A stretch of 63,751 nucleotides of DNA from Planctomycetota bacterium (GCA_021413865.1 JAIOPN010000009.1:1-63751), one strand, 5' to 3'; shown: positions 17,683 to 26,325, counted from the first letter of the stretch. Made by a program: numbers and translations. The notes: generated by a model not told the origin, from the sequence alone.

Positions 17683-18387
17683 TCAGGCCTGGCGGCGGCG
17701 GGTGGCGGTCAGAGCCAGGGTGCTCAGGGCCAGCACGGTCAGACCCGCGGTGATCGGCTCGGGGACGGCGGGTTCCTGTGAGAAACGCTGCTCGAAGCTG
17801 GTAAGGTTGGCGTAGTCGTCAAGGTCCCCGGTAAAGACGCTGATTTGCTTGGTCACCCAGATTTCGCTGCGCCCGGTGAAAGCGCCGGAGTCCGTCAGCG
17901 TGGGCACGCCGGGGTCATATGCGCTCACGGAGAGTTGGCTCAGATCGCTCGATCCCGAGGTGGTGCCGACCGACTCGATGATGGTCACGCCGGCTTCATC
18001 CTCGGGGGCATCCACGGTGAAGCCGCCCTGGAGCAGACTCAGGGAAACGTCCTTGACGCGGAGGTTCGGGTTCAGCACGGTCACGCGGAAGCCGATCTGC
18101 ACGCTCTTGGAATCGCCATCGAAGACTTCCATGGCGTTGTTAAGCACGTTGAAGTGCAGGCCGGGGCCTGGGTCCAGCCCGCCATCGTTTAGCGCGATCA
18201 CCTGGAAGTTTTCGGGGAGGGCGTCGCCGCTGAACGAGAACCGATCGAAGAGTTTGTCGCCGGCGGTGACCGTCCAGCCGTTGTCGATCAGCACCTTCAA
18301 CGTGGTGTTGACCTGGGTGGCGTGGGCGTTGCTCACGGCAACAACGAGCAGCGCGAAGGCGGTGAATAGTTGCAGGCAGCGTTTCAT
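17683..18387 (-). CDS. PEP-CTERM sorting-domain protein
   Basis: A 234-aa exported protein. It has a signal peptide (MKRCLQLFTAFALLVVAVSN, then AHA), a beta-rich body and the C-terminal sorting signal: VPEP, then the hydrophobic segment ITAGLTVLALSTLALTA and RRRQA. PEP-CTERM tails direct export and processing by an exosortase and are linked to extracellular matrix in planctomycetes. No exosortase is in the window. The SD GGAGAGGAG is 8 nt before the ATG at 18387, which is preferred over the upstream start at 18405. A strong terminator follows. The role of the body domain is unknown. Confidence 0.85.
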   Translation of the reverse strand: MKRCLQLFTAFALLVVAVSNAHATQVNTTLKVLIDNGWTVTAGDKLFDRFSFSGDALPENFQVIALNDGGLDPGPGLHFNVLNNAMEVFDGDSKSVQIGFRVTVLNPNLRVKDVSLSLLQGGFTVDAPEDEAGVTIIESVGTTSGSSDLSQLSVSAYDPGVPTLTDSGAFTGRSEIWVTKQISVFTGDLDDYANLTSFEQRFSQEPAVPEPITAGLTVLALSTLALTATRRRQA

Positions 18388-18703
18388 GGTACGGCTCCTC
18401 TCCAAGGTCTGACATGTTCAGGCAAGTGCGGCCCACGAACATCATGGGCGAACAAACACTTCCCTGGCACATACCGCAAGATCGATGCGTGTGGCGACCC
18501 TATGGCCCCCGCCACAGAGTGCAAAGTAGAAGTATCTGGACTGTGATTCAAGGCGTATTAATCGATACTTTGGACAATGTGATACTGGGAGGCTTGGGAA
18601 GAGCTGTAAATAGGGGAGGGGTAGCGAATCTGGCCATCGCGCTCCGGTGGCCATCCGCGCATCCAACCGCCGGCGTCTGGCGCGCCCCGAGGCTAACGCG
18701 CGT
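18388..18703. other. Intergenic region, 316 bp, no gene found
   Basis: This lies between the start of the PEP-CTERM gene and the stop of the RNase D gene. It is distinctly more AT-rich than its surroundings at 18500-18620 (for example GGCGTATTAATCGATACTTT). It should hold the promoter of the PEP-CTERM gene, but no convincing -35/-10 pair or small ORF was seen. Confidence 0.4.
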
Positions 18704-19960
18704 TCACCCGCCGCGCAGGATCGCCCCCGCGAGGGTTTCGCGCCAGCCGCGCAGGAGGCGGGACTCGACGCCGTTGTCCCCGCGTGCCAGGCGGCGCAGG
18801 GCGTGGGAGATTTCGCGGCGTGAGCCGTAGATCGCCGGGTCGATGCCGTGGGTCTTGCACGCCTGCTGGATGACCTCCCACGTCGCGGTGGTCATCGCCT
18901 TTTCCTCGGGGGTTTCCTCGGGCAGGTAGGCGTCGGCGGGGGCGGCGGCGTGATTGGATCGGCGGGCGTCGGCGATCAGCTCAAGCAGACTTGCCCCCTG
19001 CTCGCGCTGGATGGGGCGGGGGAAGTGCTTGAGTTCGAGGAAGTCGTCGGCGTGCCGCGGCGGGTTGCGGGACATCTCCAGGAGCAGGCCGTCCTTGAGG
19101 TAGGTGCGCGGCGGCACGTCCGCCGCGCGCGCCAGCGCGTCGCGCCACGAGACCAGCGCCATGAGGACCGCCATGCCCGGGGCGTCCATGTACCTCGTGC
19201 CGCGCACGCGCAGCGCCTGTTGGCGCGGGTCGAACCGGTAGATCGCCGGCTCGCACTGGGCGTCGCACTCCTGCAGCGCCGAGGCGGTGTTGCCGAACCC
19301 GTCGAGCCGCAGGCGCAGGCGGTCGCGGATCGCCAGGAGGAAGCGCACGTCGTCGGCGGCGTAGCGGTGCTGCTTGGCGGAGAGCGGGCGGTGGTCCCAT
19401 TGGGAAAACTTCGAGCCCTTGCCCAGCTCGACGCCGAGGAACTCGCCGATCATGCCGGCCAGCGAGATCGGGTAACGCATCCCGGCGAAACCGGCGGCGA
19501 TCTGCGTGTCGAAGACGTTCATGGGGCGGACGCCCAGGTGGCGCACCACCGGTTCGACATCCTGCCCGCCGGCGTGAACGATTTTTTCGATCGAGGGGTC
19601 CGCGACGAGCCGCCAGAAATCGATGACGTCGAAACCCGCCAGTGGGTCGATGAGCGCGACGCGCTCGACGGTGGCGACCTGGATGAGGCAGAGCTTGGGG
19701 TGGTAGCTCTGCTCGCCGATGAACTCGCTGTCGTAGGAGAATCGGCGCGCGGCGCGGAGCTCGTCGATCAGGTCGGCGAAGGCGGTCGGGTTGTCGATGA
19801 GCACCGGCTCGCCGCGGGGGATGAGCGGGTCATCGGGGAGTGTCTGGGGCGGGGATTGGTCGACGCCCGACTCCGCCAGCGCGTGCTGGGCGGCGCGTCG
19901 GCGTCCACGGTAATCGGGGGGACGGAAGGGGCGGCGGGGTTGGGCGTCGTCGTGGGTCAT
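18704..19960 (-). CDS. rnd: Ribonuclease D-like 3'-5' exonuclease with HRDC domain
   Basis: A 418-aa DEDD-family exonuclease for 3' processing of tRNA and other RNAs. Exo I is YDSEFIGE (D-x-E), Exo II HAGGQDVEPV with NVFDTQIAAGF (Asp), and Exo III HRYAADDVRFL (Y-x3-D). The C-terminal half contains an HRDC helical module (RYMDAPGMAVLMALVSWRDA) for RNA binding, plus a second helical segment. A basic, proline-rich N-terminal tail (about 70 residues) precedes the nuclease domain. The ATG at 19960 is preferred to the track start at 20017, which would overlap lpxB. It is divergent from lpxB with 55 bp between. Confidence 0.9.
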   Translation of the reverse strand: MTHDDAQPRRPFRPPDYRGRRRAAQHALAESGVDQSPPQTLPDDPLIPRGEPVLIDNPTAFADLIDELRAARRFSYDSEFIGEQSYHPKLCLIQVATVERVALIDPLAGFDVIDFWRLVADPSIEKIVHAGGQDVEPVVRHLGVRPMNVFDTQIAAGFAGMRYPISLAGMIGEFLGVELGKGSKFSQWDHRPLSAKQHRYAADDVRFLLAIRDRLRLRLDGFGNTASALQECDAQCEPAIYRFDPRQQALRVRGTRYMDAPGMAVLMALVSWRDALARAADVPPRTYLKDGLLLEMSRNPPRHADDFLELKHFPRPIQREQGASLLELIADARRSNHAAAPADAYLPEETPEEKAMTTATWEVIQQACKTHGIDPAIYGSRREISHALRRLARGDNGVESRLLRGWRETLAGAILRGG

Positions 19961-20015
19961 GCGCGGCGGCGGATCGAGGTAGGAGTGCGGCGCAGCGGTT
20001 ACACTGGGCCATCCC

Positions 20016-21209
20016 ATGGCGGAAACTCAGGGCATTCTATTCACCGCGTTCGAGCCCAGCGGCGATGCGCTGGCGGCGAAGATGATAGCGCGTCTGCGGC
20101 AGGTCCGCCCGGACCTGCACATCTGGGGCTACGGCGGTCCGAGGATGGAGGCCGCCGGCGCGGAACTCCTGGAGACGACGACGCGCCACGCCGTCATGCT
20201 CGTGGGCGCGGCGCAGCAGGCGATGGCGCACCGCAAGCGGCTGGAGCGGCTGCGCGCAACGCTGCAGCGCAGGCCCATCGCGGCGCTGGTCCCGGTTGAT
20301 TCGCCGGCGGCGAACTGGTCCATCTGCGATTTGGTCAGGCGCACGCAGCCCGGGGCGAAGATCGTGCACCTGGCGGCGCCGCAGTTGTGGGCCTGGGCGC
20401 CCTGGCGCGTCCGCAAGCTGCGCCGGCTGACGGATCATGTGCTCTGCCTCTTGCCGTTCGAGCCGGAGTGGTTCGCCAGGCACAACGTCCCGGCGACATT
20501 CGTGGGCCACCCGATCTTCGAGAACGGCACCGGCGCGCCGCGGTCGGACATGGACGGCCTGCCGGTCAAGGGCTCGGGCGGCTGGCCGCGCATCGCCCTG
20601 CTCCCCGGGTCGCGCCCCGGCGAGTGGCAGAAGAACTGGCCGACGATGCTCCGGGCCTACACGAACCTGCTGGGGCGATACCTCGACCTGGTCGGGGTGG
20701 TCGCGGCGGTGGACGCGCCGGCCGCCGAGGCGTTGACGGAGATCGCCACGCGGATGGAGCCCGACGTGGCGGGCGTGGCGCGTGGGCTGCAACTCGCGGT
20801 CGGACGCGCCGACGACGTCATCGCCTGGGCCGACGTGGTGCTCGCCGTCTCGGGCACCGTCACGCTCCAGGTCGCCGCGCACCGCAAGCCCATGATCGTC
20901 CTCTACAACGTCAACCCCTTCGCCTGGCACCTGGCGGCGCGCTGGTTCGTCTGGACCCGCACGTTCTCGCTGCCCAACCTCATCGCCCAGTCGATGGGCA
21001 TGCAGAAACCGGTGACCGAACTCGTGCCGCACTTCGGCTCGCCCCGCCCGGTGGCGGACCATCTTGATCAGCTCATCCGCGACGAGGAGACGCGCACCTC
21101 GCAGATCGCGGCGCTGGATCAGGTCTGCGTGCCTTTTGCCGGGCATCCGTTCGCGGAGTTGGCGGCGGCGAAGCTGCTCGAGGTGATGGAAGGCAAGGCC
21201 GCTTCCTGA
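20016..21209 (+). CDS. lpxB: Lipid-A-disaccharide synthase
   Basis: A 397-aa GT19 glycosyltransferase that joins UDP-2,3-diacylglucosamine and lipid X into the lipid A disaccharide at the inner membrane. The N-terminal FTAFEPSGDALAAKMI corresponds to the G-E-x-S-G-D signature, here with Pro. HIWGYGGPRMEAAG, PQLWAWAPWRVRKL, TFVGHPIFEN and IALLPGSRPGEWQKNWP are LpxB landmarks. The region around AVSGTVTLQVA near residue 285 is also typical. Presence of LpxB argues for an LPS-type outer membrane. Divergent from rnd. Confidence 0.9.
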   Translation: MAETQGILFTAFEPSGDALAAKMIARLRQVRPDLHIWGYGGPRMEAAGAELLETTTRHAVMLVGAAQQAMAHRKRLERLRATLQRRPIAALVPVDSPAANWSICDLVRRTQPGAKIVHLAAPQLWAWAPWRVRKLRRLTDHVLCLLPFEPEWFARHNVPATFVGHPIFENGTGAPRSDMDGLPVKGSGGWPRIALLPGSRPGEWQKNWPTMLRAYTNLLGRYLDLVGVVAAVDAPAAEALTEIATRMEPDVAGVARGLQLAVGRADDVIAWADVVLAVSGTVTLQVAAHRKPMIVLYNVNPFAWHLAARWFVWTRTFSLPNLIAQSMGMQKPVTELVPHFGSPRPVADHLDQLIRDEETRTSQIAALDQVCVPFAGHPFAELAAAKLLEVMEGKAAS

Positions 21210-21221
21210 TCCGGGGGTCTT

Positions 21222-21313
21222 TGTAGGGTGGTGCTGAGTCCGCGAAGCCCACCATCTGCGTATTCGTGTGCCGAAGAGCGGTGGGCTTCGCGGACTCAGC
21301 ACCACCCTACAAG
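21222..21313. repeat. Long inverted repeat, family D
   Basis: The arms TGTAGGGTGGTGCTGAGTCC followed by GCGAAGCCCACC pair with GGTGGGCTTCGCGGACTCAG followed by CACCACCCTACA. The stem is about 33 bp with a loop of about 25 bp. It lies just after lpxB and could act as its terminator or processing hairpin. It is the only copy in the window. Confidence 0.85.
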
Positions 21314-21406
21314 AAGGACGCCCGTTTGCGGGCGCGACGCGTTCGGCTCTACACTCTCCGCCCGGTTCCTTCGCAACCCAGACACCCCCACGAGAAAGAG
21401 ACAAGC

Positions 21407-22294
21407 ATGAAACTGTGCGTAAGCACCTACAGCCTGTGGCGCTGGCGGGCCGACAACAACAAGTCGCTCGAGGAATGCATCGACTGGATCGCCGAGCAGG
21501 GCGTCAAGGCGGTCGAGTTCTCCGGCCTGGATGAAAAGGCCAAGACGGACCCGATCGGCCGGGCGACCGAGCTCAAGGCGTACTGCGCCAAGCGCGGCCT
21601 GGCAATCGCCGGGTACAGCGTGGGCGGCGAGTTCCTCTGCCCCCCCGAGGCACAGCGGGCGATGATCGAGCAGACCAAGCGCGAGGTTGACGTCGCCGCC
21701 GCCCTGGGCGTCAAGAACATGCGGCACGACGTGTCGCGTGGCTTTGGCGACAACGCCAAGGGGCTCAAGATCCCCAAGACCTTCGCCGCCGCGCTGAAGG
21801 TGATCGTCCCGGGCGTCCGCGAGGTGACCGAGTACGGCGCCACCAAGGGCGTGAAAACGAGCCTGGAGAACCACGGCTTCTACATGCAGGCCTCCGAGCG
21901 GGTCGAGAAGCTGATCAAGGCGGTCAAGCACAAGAACTACGGCCTGACCATGGACATGGGCAACTTCCTCTGCGTGAACGAGAACCCGGTGAAGGCCGTC
22001 CGCCGCGTGGCGAAGTATGCCATCATGTGCCACGTCAAGGACTTCCACATCAAGCCCAAGAGCATGGTCCCCCCCTCGGGCTGGTTCAACACCCCCACGC
22101 CGATCGCCCTGCGCGGCGCGATCTGCGGCCACGGGGCGATCGACATCCCCGCCGAGCTGAAGCTCATCAAGAAGGCCGGGTACAAGGGCTACCTCTCCCT
22201 CGAGTTCGAGGGCATGGAAGAGTCGTCCTGGGCGGTGAAGCTGGGGTTGGAATACCTGACCCGCGAGCTCAAGGCGATCAAGGCCCTGGATTGA
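21407..22294 (+). CDS. Sugar phosphate isomerase/epimerase (AP-endonuclease-2 fold)
   Basis: A 295-aa TIM-barrel protein starting MKLCVSTYSLWRWRADNNKS. Barrel-end metal ligands appear as TSLENHGFY (Glu, His), LTMDMGNFLC (Asp), HVKDFHI (His-x-x-Asp-x-His) and LSLEFEGMEE (Glu), the set used by xylose-isomerase-like sugar isomerases. No signal peptide is visible, so it is cytoplasmic. The frame is open upstream into the family D repeat, but family alignment and position favour the ATG at 21407. A strong terminator (22327-22366) follows. Substrate unknown. Confidence 0.85.
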   Translation: MKLCVSTYSLWRWRADNNKSLEECIDWIAEQGVKAVEFSGLDEKAKTDPIGRATELKAYCAKRGLAIAGYSVGGEFLCPPEAQRAMIEQTKREVDVAAALGVKNMRHDVSRGFGDNAKGLKIPKTFAAALKVIVPGVREVTEYGATKGVKTSLENHGFYMQASERVEKLIKAVKHKNYGLTMDMGNFLCVNENPVKAVRRVAKYAIMCHVKDFHIKPKSMVPPSGWFNTPTPIALRGAICGHGAIDIPAELKLIKKAGYKGYLSLEFEGMEESSWAVKLGLEYLTRELKAIKALD

Positions 22295-22326
22295 GCGTGA
22301 TTCCCGGTTTATTTGAGCCCATAAAC

Positions 22327-22366
22327 AAGAAGCCCACGCCGCAAAGCGTGGGCTTCTTTGTTTTTA
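22327..22366. terminator. Bidirectional Rho-independent terminator
   Basis: The 13-bp perfect stem AAGAAGCCCACGC/GCGTGGGCTTCTT has a 6-nt loop and is followed by TTTGTTTTT on the plus strand and TTCTTGTTTAT on the minus strand. It serves both the isomerase gene and flgM, which converge here. Confidence 0.92.
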
Positions 22367-22389
22367 GGTTTTTGCGGTCGATCGGAGAG

Positions 22390-22665
22390 TCAGGCGAGGT
22401 CTTCGCCGAGCTTGTCGATGGCGGCCTCGATCTTGTCGTCGGTCTCGTAGTTGCCCTTGGCGATCTCACCACGGACGCGGTCAACCACGTCCTGGCGGAC
22501 GTCGGGGAGCTCTGCGAGCTTGCTCAAGAGCTGTGCCGCCTGGGAAAACTCAACGCGGTCGCTCGGCCGAGTCGTGGTGGTGGTGGACTTATCCTGCACG
22601 GCCGGGCGGGCACCTTGGGTGGGGGTGGTAACACCCGATCGGCTGACGGGGGTGATTTCGCTCAT
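22390..22665 (-). CDS. flgM: FlgM-like anti-sigma-28 factor
   Basis: A 91-aa protein whose C-terminal 55 residues match FlgM: RVEFSQAAQLLSKLAEL, DVRQDVVDRVRGEIAKGNYE and the final IEAAIDKLGEDL helix. FlgM holds the flagellar sigma factor FliA inactive until the hook-basal body is complete. The N-terminal third is Thr-rich and disordered. The SD AGGAG is 9 nt upstream. No other flagellar gene is in the window. A 51-aa ORF lies 48 nt upstream on the same strand and may be co-transcribed. The assignment is convincing although the protein is small. Confidence 0.82.
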   Translation of the reverse strand: MSEITPVSRSGVTTPTQGARPAVQDKSTTTTTRPSDRVEFSQAAQLLSKLAELPDVRQDVVDRVRGEIAKGNYETDDKIEAAIDKLGEDLA

Positions 22666-22701
22666 GGGACCGACTCCTGAGGCACCTTCCGGGATGGACC
22701 C

Positions 22702-22718
22702 GTTGATCCTCGATCAAC
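22702..22718. promoter_or_regulatory. Palindrome GTTGATC-CTC-GATCAAC
   Basis: Perfect 7-bp inverted repeat with a 3-bp spacer, about 40 bp before flgM, overlapping the end of the 51-aa ORF. The same half-site recurs at 52261-52275 with opposite polarity. It could be an operator or a short RNA hairpin. Confidence 0.35.
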
Positions 22719-22869
22719 ACGCCAGACCGGTGAAACATTGCGGTAGCTGTTCGTCCCTCTCCAGTGCGTCAACACTGAAGATATCGCCCAACACGGACCC
22801 GTGGCTTGAAGGAATGTCCTCGCCCGGGTCAACTGGGTAATGCCAATCTGATCCTAAACTTATGCGCAT
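22714..22869 (-). CDS. Hypothetical 51-aa protein upstream of flgM
   Basis: An ORF too short for usual cut-offs. It starts MRISLGSDWHYPVDPGEDIP and continues through an acidic stretch (VLGDIFSVDALERDEQ) to a Cys-containing end (CFTGLAC). A good SD, GGAGG, lies 7 nt before the ATG. Composition is balanced and not repeat derived. It ends 48 nt before flgM on the same strand and sits downstream of a TATAAT box at 22970. No family was recognised; the acidic nature might suit a regulatory or chaperone-like partner, but this is speculation. Confidence 0.5.
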   Translation of the reverse strand: MRISLGSDWHYPVDPGEDIPSSHGSVLGDIFSVDALERDEQLPQCFTGLAC

Positions 22870-22969
22870 CTAACGCCTCCGTGCGTCCGAGAAGAGCCAC
22901 CGTGCCGGGAGTGATCCGACAAGACCGTGCAATCGAACACGGGGACACCATACTGCTGGCCTCAATGAC

Positions 22970-22998
22970 ATTATAGGCGTTCCGTTTGAAAATGGTTC
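22970..22998 (-). promoter_or_regulatory. Candidate sigma-70 promoter for the small ORF and flgM
   Basis: On the minus strand a perfect -10 box TATAAT (22970-22975) is preceded by the AT-rich stretch TTTTCAAACGGAACGCC. The -35 at 17-bp spacing (AACCAT) is poor. It points towards the 51-aa ORF and flgM. No sigma-28 consensus was seen. Confidence 0.4.
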
Positions 22999-23117
22999 AT
23001 TCGTAGAAAAAATCTCTGCGGCGTCAGCCATCGGGCTCGCCCGGCGCTGTTCCGGGCGCACGGGGATTCGCCGTCGCCGGGGGGTCACGTCGGCCGAGAC
23101 CAACGGCGAACAACGCC

Positions 23118-25256
23118 TCACTCCGCCTTGCGGTTCATCAGCCAGCCAAGCTCTTCGAGACGCATCAGCTTCGCCCCGGCCAGCACCACCACCGCCCCGA
23201 CCGCGCACATGGCGACGAGCTCCGCGCGGAGCTCCCAGCGGTTGAGCGTCATCGGGTCGTAGAGCCAGGTGATCGGCAGGACGGCCGCGGTCATCGCTCC
23301 GGTCAAGATCGCGGTGCGGAGCCAGCTCGCCCAGACGCTCCGGTCCACCGGCGAGTCGGTGTAGCGCTGCATCTCGCGGATCAGGAGCGGGCACTGCACC
23401 ATCGCGGCGATGGCGGTGGACCAGGCCAGCCCGGCGGCGTGGAGAGGCCAAACCAAGATCAGGTTCAGCGCGAAGTTGAGCACGACCATCTTGATGGAGA
23501 GCCGCAGGGGGGTGCGGGTGTCCTTCATGGCGTAGAAGCCGCGGGTCAGGACGTGGGTCATGGAGTACGCCCAGATGGCCGGCGCGTAGCCGGCGAGAAT
23601 CGCGGCGCAGCGGATCGAGTCCTCTGGCGTGAACGAGCCGCGCTCGTAGATCGCGCGGCAGAGCGGGACGCGGATGAGGATGAGCCCGACGCTGGCGGGC
23701 AGGCCGATGAACATGGTGAGGCGCAGACCGTGCTGGAGGATGGTGCGGAAGTGGGCGGTGCCTTTGTCGCTGCGTTCGGCGGCGGCGTGGGCGAGGGCGG
23801 GGAAGATGGCGGTGGCGATCGCCAGGCCGAACACGCCCAGCGGGAACTGGTAGAGCCGCTGCGACCAGTTGAGCGCCGCGACGCCGCCGGTCGCGATCGG
23901 GTAATGGCGCGTGATGCCCAGAAAGGTAAACGTCTTGGCCGGGTCCTCGCTGGAGAGGACGTAGGCGATCAGGTTGTCCATGAATGTGTTGATCTGGAAC
24001 ACCGCCAGGCCGAAGAGCATCGGCAGCATCGCCGCCATGACGAGCTTGAAGGAGGGCCAGGCGTCGCGGACGTGCGTGGTGAGCGGCTCGTGCTTGAGCA
24101 CGGCCATGAGCTGCCAGACGAGTTGCACCGCGCCGGCGATCACGACGGAAATACCCACGATGTAGGCCGCGTGGCGGAGGCCCGCGTCGTCGTGCACGCC
24201 GCGCACCGCCCAGAGGTTGCCGGCGATCATCACGACGTTGAGGAAGATCGGCGTGGAGGCCGGCGCGCCGAACTTGCCGTGCGACTGCAGCACGCCGCCG
24301 AAGTGCGCCACGAGGCAGATCATGGGCATGTAGGGGAGCATGACCATGGTGAGCTTGATGGCCAGGGCGGTGTCGGGGTCCCACGCGCCGTGGGCGTAGA
24401 GCGCGGCGACCAGCAGCAGCTCGCCGAGGATCGTGATCGATCCGAGCACGACGATCATGACCATGTAGATGAGCGAGGAGAGCTTGCGTGCGGTGGGGGG
24501 GTCGTTGCGGAGCAGGTCGGTGTAAACCGGGAGGAACGAGGCCGCCAGCGCGCCCTCGCCGAAGAGGCGGCGGAAGAGGTTGGGGACAAGGAAGCCCATG
24601 GAGAAGGCGTCGGAGACCCCGCCCAGGCCGAAGGTGGCGGCCTGCACGGCGTCGCGGATCAGGCCGGTGATGCGGGAGAGGAAGGTCAACGCGCTGACGA
24701 GCATGGCCGCGCCGACGAAGCCGGAGCGCGGCGCGTGCATCTGTTCCTCGGTGGGCACGGGCACGACCGCGTCGCCCTCGACGTTGGAGGCCGGCGCGAC
24801 CGCCTCGCCGATGAACTTCCGCGTCACGGCGTAGGCGATGAACGCCCCCAGCACGCCCGCAGCGACACCGACCCAGTCCCCGTAAAGATCGTGGAGCGAG
24901 ACCTCGCGCCCTTCACAAAAATACTGTGTCACCTCGTCGATCGGTGCGTAGATGAACGCGACCGCCGCGCCGACGGCGAGGTTGACCGCGAACCGCTTGG
25001 CTTTCCCCGCGAGACAGGCACCGATGATGAGGAACGCCAGCCCGCCGAACGCACCGGAGTGCAGCCACTTGTCGAACCCGACGCCGGCGATGTCGGGCCG
25101 ATCGATGTGGAGGTTGGGCCAGTGCGTCGCGGCCGCGAGCAGGGGCCAGTAGATGAGCAGCGCCCAGCGGGCCGCGCGGAGGGTGAAGTCGCCGATCTCC
25201 TGCCGGCGTGAGCCGTTGAGGGGGGCCGAGGATGTGGTGCGGGGTGCGGAGTGCAT
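23118..25256 (-). CDS. murJ: VanZ-MurJ fusion: lipid II flippase with N-terminal VanZ-like domain
   Basis: A 712-aa polytopic membrane protein. Residues 1 to about 150 form a VanZ-like unit: WALLIYWPLLAAATHWPN, DKWLHSGAFGGLAFLIIG, and DEVTQYFCEGREVSLHDLYG with WVGVAAGVLGA. From about 175 on it is a full MurJ/MviN flippase, with LTFLSRITGLIRDAVQAATFG, SDAFSMGFLVPNLFRRLFGE and GALAASFLPVY, and 14 expected membrane segments. MurJ moves lipid II across the inner membrane for peptidoglycan. The ATG at 25256 avoids the repeat element upstream. MurJ is normally about 510 aa; the VanZ extension is unusual. Confidence 0.9.
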   Translation of the reverse strand: MHSAPRTTSSAPLNGSRRQEIGDFTLRAARWALLIYWPLLAAATHWPNLHIDRPDIAGVGFDKWLHSGAFGGLAFLIIGACLAGKAKRFAVNLAVGAAVAFIYAPIDEVTQYFCEGREVSLHDLYGDWVGVAAGVLGAFIAYAVTRKFIGEAVAPASNVEGDAVVPVPTEEQMHAPRSGFVGAAMLVSALTFLSRITGLIRDAVQAATFGLGGVSDAFSMGFLVPNLFRRLFGEGALAASFLPVYTDLLRNDPPTARKLSSLIYMVMIVVLGSITILGELLLVAALYAHGAWDPDTALAIKLTMVMLPYMPMICLVAHFGGVLQSHGKFGAPASTPIFLNVVMIAGNLWAVRGVHDDAGLRHAAYIVGISVVIAGAVQLVWQLMAVLKHEPLTTHVRDAWPSFKLVMAAMLPMLFGLAVFQINTFMDNLIAYVLSSEDPAKTFTFLGITRHYPIATGGVAALNWSQRLYQFPLGVFGLAIATAIFPALAHAAAERSDKGTAHFRTILQHGLRLTMFIGLPASVGLILIRVPLCRAIYERGSFTPEDSIRCAAILAGYAPAIWAYSMTHVLTRGFYAMKDTRTPLRLSIKMVVLNFALNLILVWPLHAAGLAWSTAIAAMVQCPLLIREMQRYTDSPVDRSVWASWLRTAILTGAMTAAVLPITWLYDPMTLNRWELRAELVAMCAVGAVVVLAGAKLMRLEELGWLMNRKAE

Positions 25257-25267
25257 AGGGAAGAAAA

Positions 25268-25422
25268 ATCGCAGGCTCTTCCCCTCTCCCACCGGGAGAG
25301 GGTGGCGAGTCCGCGAGCCGGGTGAGGGGATCCGCGGCCGGAAGGGTCATGCGGGATCGCACGGGCCACGCGGCCGGTGATCCCCTCACCCCTGCCCTCT
25401 CCCGGAGGGAGAGGGGGCAAAG
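25268..25422. repeat. Composite intergenic inverted repeat, family A, full copy
   Basis: The left arm is CCCTCTCCCACCGGGAGAGG followed by GTGGCGAGTCCGCGAGCCGG and GTGAGGGGATCC. The right arm is GCGGCCGGTGATCCCCTCAC followed by CCTGCCCTCTCCCGGAGGGA. It sits between parA and murJ; in the parA transcript it would form a 3' hairpin. Confidence 0.85.
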
Positions 25423-25431
25423 AAGCACACG

Positions 25432-26325
25432 CTACGCACCACGCGCTCCCATCCCCGCCACGCTCTGCGCGAGCTGGCGGTAATCGTGGGCGCCGGGGCA
25501 CTGCGGGGCGTAGGTGAAGATCGTCTGCCCGAAGCTGGGGCACTCGGCGAGCTTGATGTTGCGGCGGATCGGCGGCTGGAGCACCACCGCGTCGCGCCAC
25601 GGCACCTCCATCGGCCGGGCCGCCTCGAGGAAGCCCGCCAGGTCCGCCAGCACCTCGCCCGCCAGGATCGTCTGCGCCTCGTGCATGCAGAGCACGATCC
25701 CCGTCACGCGCAGCGACGGGTTCACCCCCTGCTGCACCAGCCCCACCGTCTGCAACAATTTGGAGAGCCCCTGCAACGCCAGGTAGTGCGCCTGCATGGG
25801 GACGAAAACCTCCGTCGCCAGGGCGAGCGCGTTGACGGTGAGCAGGCCCAGGCTCGGCGGGCAATCGATCATCACGTAATCAAAACCCTGCGCCAGCAGC
25901 GCCGCGGTCTTTTCGCGCAGCACGCCCTGCGCCCTGCCCTCGGCCGCGAGCGACGCCAATTCGGACTCGACGCCGGCCAGATTCGTCTCCGCCGGCAGGA
26001 TGGACATGCGTTCACCAACCTGCTGCGCCACGTCAACCGCCGAGACGGCCGGGTCGGTGAGCATGTCATAGACGGAGCGCTCGAGCGTCTCGGGATCGAC
26101 GCCCATGTGGAGCGTCAGGTGTGCCTGCGGGTCGAGGTCGATGAAGAGCACGCGTGCGCCCTGCTCGGCCAGCGCCGCGCCGAGGTTGGCGGTGGTGGTC
26201 GTCTTGCCGACACCGCCCTTCTGGTTCATGAAGGCGACGACGCGCGGCCCGCGCCCGGACCCCCCGGGCGCACCGGTAGCGTTCGACGGCGTGGCGGCGG
26301 GTGGATGGACGGGCGGATCACTCAA
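25432..26325 (-). CDS. ParA/Soj-family chromosome-partition ATPase
   Basis: A 297-aa ATPase with the deviant Walker A KGGVGKTTTTANLGAALAE (about residue 35), Walker A' VLFIDLDPQAHLT and Walker B YVMIDCPPSLGLLTVNAL. This is the ParA/Soj group that positions chromosomes or other cargo on the nucleoid. A Pro/Ala-rich leader precedes the core. The start is TTG at 26325, supported by the SD GGAGG 8 nt upstream; no ATG is available before the Walker motif except at the Met just before it. No parB lies next to it, so it may be an orphan ParA serving another cargo. Confidence 0.85.
   Translation of the reverse strand: MSDPPVHPPAATPSNATGAPGGSGRGPRVVAFMNQKGGVGKTTTTANLGAALAEQGARVLFIDLDPQAHLTLHMGVDPETLERSVYDMLTDPAVSAVDVAQQVGERMSILPAETNLAGVESELASLAAEGRAQGVLREKTAALLAQGFDYVMIDCPPSLGLLTVNALALATEVFVPMQAHYLALQGLSKLLQTVGLVQQGVNPSLRVTGIVLCMHEAQTILAGEVLADLAGFLEAARPMEVPWRDAVVLQPPIRRNIKLAECPSFGQTIFTYAPQCPGAHDYRQLAQSVAGMGARGA

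Noticed and set aside
18414-18830. 138-codon plus-strand ORF near RNase D
   Set aside because: It overlaps the rnd 3' end antisense and becomes Arg-rich there, as typical for shadows.
22666-23117. Sigma-28 promoter for flgM
   Set aside because: No TAAA and GCCGATAA pair at correct spacing; only GGCGATATC without a matching -35.
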